Shown here in pieces: positions 42,929 to 52,024 of a stretch of DNA of 64,000 nt (its first letter is position 1; the number at the start of each line of letters is the position of its first letter). The DNA lies in NCBI GenBank assembly GCA_002344355.1, contig DDTN01000015.1, positions 1 to 64,000 of the forward strand, given 5' to 3'. Under the pieces are notes generated by a model. It was not told the origin of the DNA, did no database searches, and saw only the letters and a program-made list of their open reading frames with translations. The position numbers were made by a program, and so were the translations under genes. The stretch is from Proteobacteria bacterium UBA2363. Lineage in GTDB: Bacteria > Pseudomonadota > Gammaproteobacteria > Xanthomonadales > UBA2363.

Positions 42929-42929
42929 C

Positions 42930-43745
42930 CTAGAGCAGGTTCCGCCCGTGGAACAGCTCCTCGATCTCGACCTTGACGCGCTGCTCGATGCGCAGGCGGT
43001 CCTTGAAGGAGAGGTCGGCGGCGCGCGCCTCGAACAGGTAGGTGTCGAGGTCGAAGTCCTTGATGTGCATCTTCGTGTGGAAGATGTTCTCCTGGTAGAC
43101 GTTGACGTCGAACATCTCGTAGCGGTTGCGTACCGCCCGCGACAGGTAGTCCTGGATCGAGTTGATCTTGTGGTCGATGTAGTGCTTGCGGCCCTTGACG
43201 TCGCGGGTGAAGCCGCGCACCCGGTAGTCCATGATGACGATGTCGGACTCCAGGCTCTCGATCAGGTAATTGAGCGCTTTCAGGGGGGAGATCACCCCGC
43301 AGGTCGCGACGTCGATGTCGGCGCGGAAGGTGGCGATGCCGTCGTGCGGGTGCGTCTCGGGGTAGGTGTGGACGGTGATGTGGCTCTTGTCCAGGTGGCC
43401 CACGACGCTGGCCTCGCCGGGGTGCTCGCGCACCGCGCCGGGCACGATGTGCCCGGCCGCCTTCTTGTCGATCACCGGCTCCTCGGAGATCAGGATGGTC
43501 ACCGAGGCGCCCTGCGGGTCGTAGTCCTGGCGCGCGATGTTCAGGATGTTGGCGCCGATGATCTCGGCGACGTCGGTGAGGATCTGCGTCAGCCGATCGG
43601 CGTTGTAGGCCTCGTCGATGTACTCGATGTAGCGCTGGCGCTGCTCGTCGCTGACCGCGTAGCAGACGTCGTAGATGTTGAACGACAGCGCCTTGGTCAG
43701 GTTGTTGAATCCCTGGAGCTTGAGTCGCGGGAGCGGCTTGACCAC
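42930..43745 (-). CDS. speD: S-adenosylmethionine decarboxylase proenzyme
   Basis: 271 residues from GTG 43745 (VVKPLPRLKLQGFNNLTK), chosen because the family begins here; a second GTG at 43778 would add 11 residues. ILNIARQDYDPQGASVTIL, LDKSHITVHTYPETHP (self-cleavage before the Ser makes the pyruvoyl group), TCGVISPLKALNYLI and DVNVYQENIFHTKM match bacterial SpeD. Makes decarboxylated SAM for spermidine synthesis. Divergent from clp, convergent with coq7. Confidence 0.95.
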   Translation of the reverse strand: MVKPLPRLKLQGFNNLTKALSFNIYDVCYAVSDEQRQRYIEYIDEAYNADRLTQILTDVAEIIGANILNIARQDYDPQGASVTILISEEPVIDKKAAGHIVPGAVREHPGEASVVGHLDKSHITVHTYPETHPHDGIATFRADIDVATCGVISPLKALNYLIESLESDIVIMDYRVRGFTRDVKGRKHYIDHKINSIQDYLSRAVRNRYEMFDVNVYQENIFHTKMHIKDFDLDTYLFEARAADLSFKDRLRIEQRVKVEIEELFHGRNLL

Positions 43746-43846
43746 GTTGATGACCACCAAGGCGAGGCGGGCCGCCACTGTGCCGCCCGGAGGCGGGGGA
43801 TTATCGGACCCCCGGGGCGCGGGCGCAAACCGGTCCGGCCGGCCTG

Positions 43847-43875
43847 TTGCCGAGGCGTTTGCGATGATTCATAGT
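43847..43875 (+). promoter_or_regulatory. Promoter of clp
   Basis: TTGCCG (43847-43852) and CATAGT (43870-43875) with 17-bp spacing. The start site falls near 43882, leaving a leader of about 18 nt that includes GGGGGA as ribosome binding site. No GTGA-N6-TCAC box was found in this promoter. Confidence 0.5.
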
Positions 43876-43899
43876 GCTGGCCTTGCAGGGGGACGACCT

Positions 43900-44610
43900 A
43901 TGACCGCTCAGCTTCCCGCCTCGCTCGCTCCTGATCGCGCCTCGATCGAGCGCTTCCTGTCCCTGTGCCATCGCCGCCGCTACCCGGCCAAGGCCGTGAT
44001 CATGCGGCCCGGCGATCCGGCCAACACCCTGTTCTTCGTGGTGGAGGGCTCGCTCAGCATAATCGCCGAGGACGAGGAGGGCCGCGAGATCATCCTGGCC
44101 TACGTCAACCCGGGCGATTTCATCGGCGAGCTCGGCCTGTTCGTGGAGACGCCCCGGCGGGCGGTGATGATCCGCACCCGGACCGCCTGCGACCTCGCCG
44201 AGATCAGCTACGAGCGCCTGTTCCAGCTGCTCGACGGCACCCTGCGCGACGACTGCCCGAAGATCCTGTTCAAGATCGGCTCGCAGATCGCCGACCGGCT
44301 GCTGGCCACCTCCAGGAAGGTCAGCCGCCTGGCCTACATGGACGTCACCAACCGGGTCGCGCAGACCCTGGTCGACCTGTGCAGCGAGCCGGACGCGCAG
44401 CCGCATCCGCAGGGCAAGCAGATCCGCATCTCCCGCCAGGAGATGAGCCGCATCGTCGGCTGCTCGCGCGAGATGGTCGGCCGCGTGCTCAAGCAGCTCG
44501 AGGAGCAGGGCGTGATCACGGTCACCGGCAAGACCATCGTCGTGCTGGGCTTCGGCACCGAGGCCGGCCCCAAGGTCATGCACCACCGCCTGGGCAGCAA
44601 CGCCGCCTGA
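43900..44610 (+). CDS. clp: CRP-like transcription regulator Clp
   Basis: 236 residues from ATG 43900, supported by GGGGGA upstream. The cyclic-nucleotide domain spans about 20-130 (PGDPANTLFFVVEGSLSII, YVNPGDFIGELGLF), followed by a long helix and the winged helix-turn-helix (ISRQEMSRIVGCSREMVGRVLKQLEEQGVI, residues 177-206; region). In Xanthomonas, Clp sits next to speD, binds CRP-type sites and is released from DNA by cyclic di-GMP. It is the prime candidate to bind the boxes at 3574-3709. Confidence 0.93.
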   Translation: MTAQLPASLAPDRASIERFLSLCHRRRYPAKAVIMRPGDPANTLFFVVEGSLSIIAEDEEGREIILAYVNPGDFIGELGLFVETPRRAVMIRTRTACDLAEISYERLFQLLDGTLRDDCPKILFKIGSQIADRLLATSRKVSRLAYMDVTNRVAQTLVDLCSEPDAQPHPQGKQIRISRQEMSRIVGCSREMVGRVLKQLEEQGVITVTGKTIVVLGFGTEAGPKVMHHRLGSNAA

Positions 44611-44697
44611 GGCGGTTTCCGCGGCGCGGCCGCGACCTGCACGACGGCCACCTGCCGCTCGGACCGCCTGCCGGCGGCGTCCGGTGCCGCCCTCCGT

Positions 44698-45507
44698 TCA
44701 GGCCGCCATCGACGGCGCCTGGCCGAACAGCTCGGCCAGGGCGGCGCCCGGCTCGGGCGCCCGCATGAAGCGCTCGCCGACCAGGAAGGCGTGCACGCCG
44801 GCGGCGCGCATGCGTTCGACGTCCGCCCGCTCGTGGATGCCGGACTCGGTGACCAGCAGGCGGCCCTCCGGCACCAGGGGGCGCAGCGACAGCGTGGTCT
44901 CCAGGCTGACCTGGAAGGTGCGCAGGTCGCGGTTGTTGATGCCGACCAGGTGCGCCGGCAGGGCCAGCGCCCGCTCCAGCTCGGCGCCGTCGTGGACCTC
45001 GAGCAGGGCGTCGATGCCGAGCGACTCGGTCAGCGCCAGCAGTTCGCGCAGCTGCACGTCGTCGAGCGCCGCGGCGATCAGCAGCACGCAGTCGGCGCCC
45101 AGCGCGCGGGCCTCCCAGACCTGCCAGGGATCGACCACGAAGTCCTTGCGCAGCACCGGCAGGGCGCAGGCGGCGCGCGCCTGGCGCAGGTGCTCGTCGG
45201 CGCCCTGGAAGAAGTCGGCGTCGGTCAGCACCGACAGGCAGGCGGCGCCGGCCGCCTCGTAGCTGCGCGCGATCGCATCGGGCCGGAAATCGGCGCGGAT
45301 CACGCCCTGGCTGGGACTGGCCTTCTTGACCTCGGCGATCACCGCCGGCCGGCGGTCGGCGACCCGGCTGGCCAGGGCGCCGAAGAAATCGCGCGCCGGC
45401 GGGGCGTCGGCGCAGCGGGCGCGCAGTTCCGCCAGCGGCGTGGCGGCGGCCCGGGCGGCGACTTCTTCGCGCTTGCGCGCCAGGATGCGGTCGAGGATGT
45501 CGCTCAT
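44698..45507 (-). CDS. trpC: Indole-3-glycerol phosphate synthase
   Basis: 269 residues, TIM barrel. ILARKREEVAAR, VIAEVKKASPSQGVI, LRKDFVVDPWQVWEAR, VGINNRDLRTFQV and LLVTESGIHERADVERM carry the conserved Lys, Glu and Asn residues. Monofunctional (no TrpF domain). About 105 nt separate it from trpD upstream; convergent with clp. Confidence 0.96.
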   Translation of the reverse strand: MSDILDRILARKREEVAARAAATPLAELRARCADAPPARDFFGALASRVADRRPAVIAEVKKASPSQGVIRADFRPDAIARSYEAAGAACLSVLTDADFFQGADEHLRQARAACALPVLRKDFVVDPWQVWEARALGADCVLLIAAALDDVQLRELLALTESLGIDALLEVHDGAELERALALPAHLVGINNRDLRTFQVSLETTLSLRPLVPEGRLLVTESGIHERADVERMRAAGVHAFLVGERFMRAPEPGAALAELFGQAPSMAA

Positions 45508-45612
45508 GCCATGGACCTGTTCAACGCGGACGCCGCAGGTACCGGGCAGGCCCGGTGACGCGACGGGCCGGGCACGTTAGCACGGTCCGCCGCGGACCGT
45601 GTGGGCCCTGCG

Positions 45613-46671
45613 TCACGGCGCCGCGGCGGCCCTGCCGGTGGCCGCGACGAAGGCGTCCAGGCGGGCCCGGGCGGCGCCGCTGGCGAGCGCCGCGCGGGCG
45701 CGGGCCAGGCCGTCGGCGATGCCGCTGGCGACGCCGGCGGCGTACAGCGCCGCCCCGGCATTGAGGGCGACGATGTCGGCGGCGACGCCCGGCGTGCCGT
45801 CCAGCACGTCCAGCAGCATCCGCTGCGACTGCCCGGGGTCGTCGACCCGCAGGCTGCGGTTGGAGGCCATCGCCAGCCCGAAGTCCTCCGGGTGGATCTC
45901 GTATTCGCGGACCGCGCCGTCGCGCAGTTCGCCGACCACGGTGGCGGCGCCCAGCGAGATCTCGTCCATGCCGTCCTTGCCCCAGACCACCAGGGCGCGG
46001 CGCGCGCCCAGGCGCTGCAGCACGCGCACCTGGATGCCGACCAGGTCGGGGTGGAACACGCCCATCAGGATGTCGGGCGCGCCGGCCGGGTTGGTCAGGG
46101 GCCCCAGGATGTTGAAGATCGTGCGCACGCCCAGCTCGCGGCGCACGGCGGCGACGTTGCGCATGGCGCTGTGGTGCATGGGCGCGAACATGAAGCCGAT
46201 GCCGGTGTCGGCCAGCACCTGCGCGACCTGCGCCGGCGCGAGCTCGATGCGGGCGCCCAGCGCCTCCAGCACGTCGGCGCTGCCGGAGCGGCTGGAGACG
46301 CTGCGGTTGCCGTGCTTGGCGACCCGCGCGCCGGCCGCCGCCGCCACGAACATGGCGGCGGTCGAGATGTTGAAGGTGTGCGCGCCGTCGCCGCCGGTTC
46401 CGACGATGTCGAGCAGCGTGTCGCTGTCGGGCACCTCGACGCGCTGCGCGAACTCGCGCATCACCTGGGCGGCGGCGGCGATCTCGCCGACCGTCTCCTT
46501 CTTGACCCGCAGGCCGGTCAGGAGGGCCGCGACCAGGGCCGGCGGCACCTCGCCGCGCATGATCGCGCGCATCAGCCCCAGCATCTCGTCGTGGAAGATC
46601 TCGCGGTGCTCGATGACCCGCTGCAGGGCGGCCTGGGGGCTCAGGGTCATGGCGGTGCCGGCGGCGCTCAT
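45613..46671 (-). CDS. trpD: Anthranilate phosphoribosyltransferase
   Basis: 352 residues. The family motifs GTGGDGAHTFNISTA, AKHGNRSVSSRSGSADVLEALG and RTIFNILGPLTNPA are intact. Starts 3 nt after trpG stops, so it is separate from the glutaminase as in Xanthomonas and unlike the enterobacterial fusion. An internal ATG at MTLSPQAALQ is an alternative start. Confidence 0.96.
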   Translation of the reverse strand: MSAAGTAMTLSPQAALQRVIEHREIFHDEMLGLMRAIMRGEVPPALVAALLTGLRVKKETVGEIAAAAQVMREFAQRVEVPDSDTLLDIVGTGGDGAHTFNISTAAMFVAAAAGARVAKHGNRSVSSRSGSADVLEALGARIELAPAQVAQVLADTGIGFMFAPMHHSAMRNVAAVRRELGVRTIFNILGPLTNPAGAPDILMGVFHPDLVGIQVRVLQRLGARRALVVWGKDGMDEISLGAATVVGELRDGAVREYEIHPEDFGLAMASNRSLRVDDPGQSQRMLLDVLDGTPGVAADIVALNAGAALYAAGVASGIADGLARARAALASGAARARLDAFVAATGRAAAAP

Positions 46672-46674
46672 GGC

Positions 46675-47277
46675 TCAGGCGGCCAGCGGCCGGGCGCGGC
46701 CCGGCGACAGGAAGTTGGCCAGCAGGTCGTGGCCGTGCTGGGTCAGGATCGACTCGGGATGGAACTGCACGCCCTCGATCGGCAGGCTGCGATGGCGCAG
46801 GCCCATGACCTCGTCGACGCTGCCGTCGGCGTGCTCGGTCCAGGCGGTGACCTCCAGGCAGTCGGGAAGCGATTCGCGAGCCACCACCAGGGAGTGGTAG
46901 CGGGTCGCCTCGAACGGATCGGGCAGGCCGGCGAACACGCCCTGGCCGCGGTGCCGGATCGCCGAGGTCTTGCCGTGCATCACCTGGCGCGCGCGCACCA
47001 CCTCGCCGCCGAAGGCCTGGCCGATCGCCTGGTGGCCCAGGCACACGCCCAGGATCGGGAATTCGCCGGCCAGCCCGGTGACGACCGCCAGCGAGATGCC
47101 CGCCTGGTCTGGCGTGCACGGCCCGGGGGAGATGACGATGTGCGATGGCGCCAGCGCCCGGATGCCGGCGACGTCGATGGCGTCGTTGCGCACCGTGTGC
47201 ACCTCCTCGCCCAGCTCGCCCAGGTACTGGACGATGTTGAAGGTGAAGCTGTCGTAGTTGTCGATCATCAGGACCAT
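46675..47277 (-). CDS. trpG: Anthranilate synthase glutamine amidotransferase subunit
   Basis: 200 residues, class I glutaminase. MIDNYDSFTFNIVQYL, ISPGPCTPDQAG, PILGVCLGHQAIGQAFGG (nucleophile Cys) and IEGVQFHPESILTQHG (His, Glu) form the full triad. First gene of trpGDC. Its partner trpE lies about 8.7 kb away. May also serve as PabA. Confidence 0.95.
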   Translation of the reverse strand: MVLMIDNYDSFTFNIVQYLGELGEEVHTVRNDAIDVAGIRALAPSHIVISPGPCTPDQAGISLAVVTGLAGEFPILGVCLGHQAIGQAFGGEVVRARQVMHGKTSAIRHRGQGVFAGLPDPFEATRYHSLVVARESLPDCLEVTAWTEHADGSVDEVMGLRHRSLPIEGVQFHPESILTQHGHDLLANFLSPGRARPLAA

Positions 47278-47409
47278 GGCGCGCTCCCGGCGGGGAGGGC
47301 GCATGGTAGCCGCTTGCGGCCCCGCCATCGGGGCAGACCTGGCGCAAACGCGCGGGCAGGACGGCGCTTCCCGCCCCGGCCGCGGCGGGATCACGGACCG
47401 GACCCGGCC

Positions 47410-49188
47410 CTACATCGCCGGCAGAACGGCAGGCAGGGCATCGCCCGGCCGCCAGCCGTCGGTCGCCAGGGTGTCGAGCAGGGCGCAGGCCCGGTCGCGG
47501 GCGTCGGCGTTGTGCACCGGCAGGACCAAGGTGTCGCCGTCGCGCGCCCAGGCGAGCAGGCCGCGCACGGCCTCGAGCTCGTCCAGGCATTCGACCAGGG
47601 CCGCGGGCGGCACGCCGCCGTCGCGCAGGGCGCGGGCCAGGATGCCGGCGACCTCGCCGGGCGCGCGGCCGCGCTCGTAGCCTTCCATGTCCTTGAGCAC
47701 CACGCGCTCGGGCGCGAAGCGCGCGGCGGCGGCGGCCAGTTCGCGGATCTGCGCGTCCTCGCGGTTGCCAGCCTGGCCCAGCAGCAGGCCGAGGCGGCCG
47801 TCGGACCGGCGGCCTGCGACCCCGAGCAGGCCGGTCAGGCCCTCGGGGTTGTGGGCATAGTCGAGCAACACCGCCACGCCGCCCAGCCGCCAGCGTTGCA
47901 GACGGCCGGGATTGTCCCGGGGATCGGCGCCGAAGCGCGCCAGCACGTCGGCAAGCGTGGCCGGTGGAATGCCCAGGGCGCGCGCGGCCAGCGCCGCGGC
48001 GGCGGCATTGGCCAGGTTGTAGCGGGCGCTGCCCCCGGCGGTCAGCGGCATCGCCGCGATCTCGCCCAGGTCATGGCGGCCCGCGTCGTCATGCAGCCAG
48101 AGGCGGCCGGCGGCGGGGGCGCAGGTCGGCGCGCCGGCGGCACGCGCGGCGGCCAGCACCGGCGAGCCGGCGTCCAGACCGAACCAGGCCAGCGGGCAGG
48201 CCAGCGCGTCGGCGTGGCGGACCAGCACCGGGTCGTCGGCGTTCAGCACCAGCACGCCGTCGTCGTCGATGGCACGCGCCACGGTCAGCTTGACCCGGGC
48301 CAGGTCGTCGAGGTCGTGGATGCCGTACTCGCCGAAGTGGTCGGCGCTGATGTTGGTGACCACCGCGACGTCGGCGCGCGCCAGCGCCATGCCCCGGCGC
48401 AGCAGGCCGCCGCGCGCGGTCTCCAGCACCGCGGCCTCGACCTCGGGCCGGCGCAGCAGGGTGCGCGCGCCGGCCGGGCCGGACCAGTCGCCGCCGTCCA
48501 GCAGGGCGGCGTCCAGGTACAGGCCGTCGGTGCAGCTGTGCGCGGTGCGCCAGCCGTGGGCGCGCGCCATCGCCGCCAGCAGGCGCACCGTGGTGGTCTT
48601 GCCGTTGGAGCCGGTGACCAGGGCGGTCGGCACGGCGGCCAGGTCCGGCCACGGCACCTTGTCGACGGCCGGCAACGCCTCGAGCGGCCAGGTCCGGCCA
48701 CCGCGGCCGCTGCCCAGGGTCAGCGCCTCCTCGTCGAGCAGCGCCGGCAGGCCGCGGGCCGCGGCCCTGGCCAGCAGCGGCGCCAGGGCCGGCAGGGCCT
48801 CGGCGCGCGCCATCCGCGCCAGGGCCGCCAGCGCGGCGGTCTCGTCGTGGACGGCGGCATGGCCTGGCGCCAGGAACGGTTCGAAGGCGATGCCGGCCGC
48901 CGCCAGCGTCGCCAGCCAGGCCCACTCGGCGACCTCGGTGGCGGCATAGAGCTGGTCGGCTGGCGCGGCGAACGCCAGCGAGGCGCCGCTGCGGTGGCGG
49001 CGGACGTGGATCGGTGCCGGCGGCCAGCCCAGCTGTGCGCGCGCGCGTTCGACCCTCGCCCGCCAGGCCGCCAGAGCCGACTCGTCGGCCGCCGCCGCGG
49101 TGCCGGCCTCCAGCGCCGCCCCGGTGCCCGCGAAGTACGGATTCGGGCCGGTCAGGCGCCGGGAGTCGGTGAACGGCTCGGCGCTCAT
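47410..49188 (-). CDS. Stand-alone Mur-ligase family protein linked to cyanophycin synthetase
   Basis: 592 residues. The C-terminal 400 residues resemble the Mur-ligase half of CphA: LVTGSNGKTTTVRLLA (193-200), AVLETARGGLLRRGMALA, VVTNISADHFGEYGIHD, VLNADDP, and the C-terminal VAVLLDYAHNPEGL and VLLGQAGNRED. There is no ATP-grasp domain; the N-terminal 190 residues form a different domain. This is not CphA2, which I recall as keeping the ATP-grasp half. It follows cphA by 35 nt. Likely an ATP-dependent ligase acting on cyanophycin or its dipeptides, or on another amino acid. Confidence 0.8.
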   Translation of the reverse strand: MSAEPFTDSRRLTGPNPYFAGTGAALEAGTAAAADESALAAWRARVERARAQLGWPPAPIHVRRHRSGASLAFAAPADQLYAATEVAEWAWLATLAAAGIAFEPFLAPGHAAVHDETAALAALARMARAEALPALAPLLARAAARGLPALLDEEALTLGSGRGGRTWPLEALPAVDKVPWPDLAAVPTALVTGSNGKTTTVRLLAAMARAHGWRTAHSCTDGLYLDAALLDGGDWSGPAGARTLLRRPEVEAAVLETARGGLLRRGMALARADVAVVTNISADHFGEYGIHDLDDLARVKLTVARAIDDDGVLVLNADDPVLVRHADALACPLAWFGLDAGSPVLAAARAAGAPTCAPAAGRLWLHDDAGRHDLGEIAAMPLTAGGSARYNLANAAAAALAARALGIPPATLADVLARFGADPRDNPGRLQRWRLGGVAVLLDYAHNPEGLTGLLGVAGRRSDGRLGLLLGQAGNREDAQIRELAAAAARFAPERVVLKDMEGYERGRAPGEVAGILARALRDGGVPPAALVECLDELEAVRGLLAWARDGDTLVLPVHNADARDRACALLDTLATDGWRPGDALPAVLPAM

Positions 49189-49223
49189 GGCGCCGGCCCG
49201 CCGCGTGCCGTCATGGTCACCCC

Positions 49224-52013
49224 TCAGTCGTCGCCCTCGCGGGCGAACACCAGGCCGCGCTCGTCGCGCACCAGGCCGGCCATGTCGATGCGCGGCAGCT
49301 CCTCGTCCAGGCCGGCCGGCGCCAGCGCCGGGACGGGCGCCGCCGGCCGCGGCGGCGGCGCGCCGTCGGGCCGGAACTTGGTGACCTGCTTCCAGGAGCG
49401 CGCCAGCTGGTCGGCGAACACCAGCAGCAGATCGCCCGGCCGGCCCATGCGCAGGGCCGCGTCGATCGCCTGCTGCTCGTCGGGGATCTGCTCGATCGCC
49501 GCCGCCGGCACCCCGGCCGTCTCCAGCGCGCGGGCGATGATGCGCGGCACCTCGTCGCCGTCGCGGCCGCGCAGGCCGTCGTCGCGCCGGCAGATGTAGT
49601 GGTCGAAGCGGCCGGCGACGGCGCGGGCGATCGCCTCCAGGTCCTCGTCGCGGCGGTCGCCGGGCCCCGCGACCACGACGATGCGGCGGCCCTCGACGTC
49701 GAGGCGCTGCGCCAGGTCGGCCATCACGCCCACCGCGTGGGCGTTGTGCGCGTAGTCGAACAGCACCTTGAACGGGTGTTCGTCGAACACGTTCATGCGC
49801 CCGGGCGCCTGGAAGAAGGTGGTGTCGAAGGTGCGCAGGCCGTGCCGGATGGCGTCCAGCTTCATGCCCAGCGAGAACGCCATCGACGCCGCGACCATGG
49901 CGTTCTGGACGTTGTGCATGGCCCGGCCCTCCAGGGTCGCCGGGATCAGGTGCGTCCACAGCAGCGGGATGTGGCTGCCCTTGTCGTAGAGCGTGATCAT
50001 GTGGCCGTTGACGCCGTTCTCCAGCGCGCAGGCGCGGCCGCCGGCGCGGATGTGCTCGCGGACCAGGGCATGCGAGGGGTTCATGGTCACGTAGCAGACC
50101 GTCTTCGCGTCGGTCCAGGCCGACATCCGCAGCACGTTGGGGTCGTCGGCGTTGAGCACCGCGCAGTCGGTGGCGACCTCGACGACGATGCGCTTGACCT
50201 CGGCGAGCTGCTCCAGGGTGTCGATGCCCTTCATGCCCAGGTGGTCGGACTGCACGTTGAGCACGGCGCCGACGTTGACCTCGCGCACGCCCATGCCGGC
50301 GCGCAGCAGGCCGCCGCGGGCGGTCTCCAGCACCGCCAGGTCGACCTGCGGGTCGGACAGCACCATGCGCGCCGAGACCGGCCCGGTCATGTCGCCCTCG
50401 ACGGTGCGCTGGCCGTCGATGTAGACGCCGTCGGTGCTGGTCAGGCCCGGCGTGTAGCCGGCCATCTTGGCGATGTGCGCCAGCATCCGGGCGGTGGTGG
50501 TCTTGCCGTTGGTGCCGGTGACCGCGGCGATCGGCACCCGCGACGGCGTGCCGGGCGGGAACAGCATGTCGACCACCGGACCTGCGGCGTCGCGCGGCGT
50601 GCCCTCGCTGGGCGCCACGTGCATGCGGAAGCCGGGCGCGGCGTTGACCTCGCAGATCGCGCCGCCGATCGCCTTGTAGCTCTCGGCGATGTTCGGGGTG
50701 ATGAAGTCGACGCCGCCGACGTCGAGGCCGATCGCGCGCACCGCGCGCACCGCCATGTCGCGGTTGTCGGGGTGGATGATGTCGGTGACGTCGGTGGCGG
50801 TGCCGCCGGTCGACAGGTTGGCGGTCGAGCGCAGGTAGACGACCCGGCCGTCCTCCGGCACGGCCTCGGCGGTCATCCCGGCGCGCTCCAGCATCAGCGC
50901 CGCCTGGGCATCGAGTTCCAGGCGGGTCAGCACCTTCTCGTGGCCGACGCCGCGGCGCGGGTCGCGGTTCACGATCTCGACCAGCTCGGCGACGCTGTGC
51001 CGGCCGTCGCCGACCACGTGGCCGGGCGTGCGCCTGGTGGCGGCGACCAGCTCGCCGTTGACCACCAGCAGGCGGTGGTCGTCGCCGGGCTGGAAGGTCT
51101 CGACGATCACCGAGCGCGAATGCTCGCGGGCGGCCTCGAAGGCGGCGCGGATCTCGTCGTCGCCGCTGATGTCGATGGTGATGCCGCGGCCGTGGTTGCC
51201 GTTGTAGGGCTTGAGCACCACCGGGCCGCCCAGTCGCGCGGCGGCGCGCAGGGCGTCGGTGGCGCTGGTGACCAGCACCTGGCGCGGCACCGGCAGGCCC
51301 AGCGAGGCGAGGATCTTGTTGGTCTCCTCCTTGTCGCTGGCCAGCTCGACGGCGATGTGCGGGGTCTTGCCGGTGATCGTCGCCTGGATGCGCTGCTGGT
51401 ACTTGCCGTGGCCGAACTGCACCAGGGACTGGTTGTTCAGGCGCAGCCAGGGGATGCCGCGCGCCTCGGCGGCGCGCACCAGGGAGGCCGTCGACGGCCC
51501 CAGCGCGCGCCGCTGCGCGTAGCGGATGAAATCGTCGCGCGCCGCCTGCCACTGCCAGCCCTCGGGCACGCTGCCCTCCGGGCGCAGCGTCCCGGGCAGC
51601 AGCGAGCACAGCAGGACGATGGCCAGCTCGCCGGCGGCGATGCCCTCCTCGCGCTGGCTGTATTCGTAGACCACCGAGTAGACGCCCGGCCGGCCGTCGA
51701 TGCCGCGGGTGCGCCCGAAGGTGACGTCCTCGCCGGCGACGTTCTGCAGCTCGATGGCGACATGCTCCATGACGTGGCCGAGCCAGGTGCCCTCGTCCTC
51801 GCGCATGCGCCGGATGAATCCGCCCGGCTCCCTGTAGGAGCAGCCGTGCTCGGCCAGGCCGGGCAGGGCCTCGACCAGGCCGTCGACGAAGGCGGCGCCG
51901 AGCCGGCCGGTCGGCCAGTCCTCCAGCGCGCCCAGGTCCAGGACCAGGCGGATCACCGGGAAATGGGCGTGCAGCGAGGGGCCGACGTAGACGTTGCGTT
52001 CCAGGATGCGCAT
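49224..52013 (-). CDS. cphA: Cyanophycin synthetase
   Basis: 929 residues, near the family length of about 870-900 plus a Pro-rich tail. The N-terminal domain (1-160) precedes an ATP-grasp domain (VVLKPYNGNHGRGITIDI around 265-282, later FITPNIAESYKAIGG and ICEVNAAPGFRMH) that adds Asp, and a Mur-ligase domain (VTGTNGKTTTARML, 498-511; VLETARGGLLRAGMG; VLFDYAHNAHAVG) that adds Arg. It builds multi-L-arginyl-poly-L-aspartate non-ribosomally as intracellular granules. The last 40 residues, rich in Pro and acidic residues, look like an extra extension. cphB lies 11 nt upstream in the same operon. Confidence 0.96.
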   Translation of the reverse strand: MRILERNVYVGPSLHAHFPVIRLVLDLGALEDWPTGRLGAAFVDGLVEALPGLAEHGCSYREPGGFIRRMREDEGTWLGHVMEHVAIELQNVAGEDVTFGRTRGIDGRPGVYSVVYEYSQREEGIAAGELAIVLLCSLLPGTLRPEGSVPEGWQWQAARDDFIRYAQRRALGPSTASLVRAAEARGIPWLRLNNQSLVQFGHGKYQQRIQATITGKTPHIAVELASDKEETNKILASLGLPVPRQVLVTSATDALRAAARLGGPVVLKPYNGNHGRGITIDISGDDEIRAAFEAAREHSRSVIVETFQPGDDHRLLVVNGELVAATRRTPGHVVGDGRHSVAELVEIVNRDPRRGVGHEKVLTRLELDAQAALMLERAGMTAEAVPEDGRVVYLRSTANLSTGGTATDVTDIIHPDNRDMAVRAVRAIGLDVGGVDFITPNIAESYKAIGGAICEVNAAPGFRMHVAPSEGTPRDAAGPVVDMLFPPGTPSRVPIAAVTGTNGKTTTARMLAHIAKMAGYTPGLTSTDGVYIDGQRTVEGDMTGPVSARMVLSDPQVDLAVLETARGGLLRAGMGVREVNVGAVLNVQSDHLGMKGIDTLEQLAEVKRIVVEVATDCAVLNADDPNVLRMSAWTDAKTVCYVTMNPSHALVREHIRAGGRACALENGVNGHMITLYDKGSHIPLLWTHLIPATLEGRAMHNVQNAMVAASMAFSLGMKLDAIRHGLRTFDTTFFQAPGRMNVFDEHPFKVLFDYAHNAHAVGVMADLAQRLDVEGRRIVVVAGPGDRRDEDLEAIARAVAGRFDHYICRRDDGLRGRDGDEVPRIIARALETAGVPAAAIEQIPDEQQAIDAALRMGRPGDLLLVFADQLARSWKQVTKFRPDGAPPPRPAAPVPALAPAGLDEELPRIDMAGLVRDERGLVFAREGDD

Positions 52014-52024
52014 GGGCGGGGTTC

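Noticed and set aside
44620..44634. Hairpin CGCGGC-GCG-GCCGCG after clp as terminator
   Set aside because: No T tract on either strand; short GC palindromes are frequent in this sequence.
47410..49188. Naming the lone Mur-ligase protein CphA2
   Set aside because: As I recall it, CphA2 keeps the ATP-grasp half; this protein lacks it and keeps only the Mur-ligase half.
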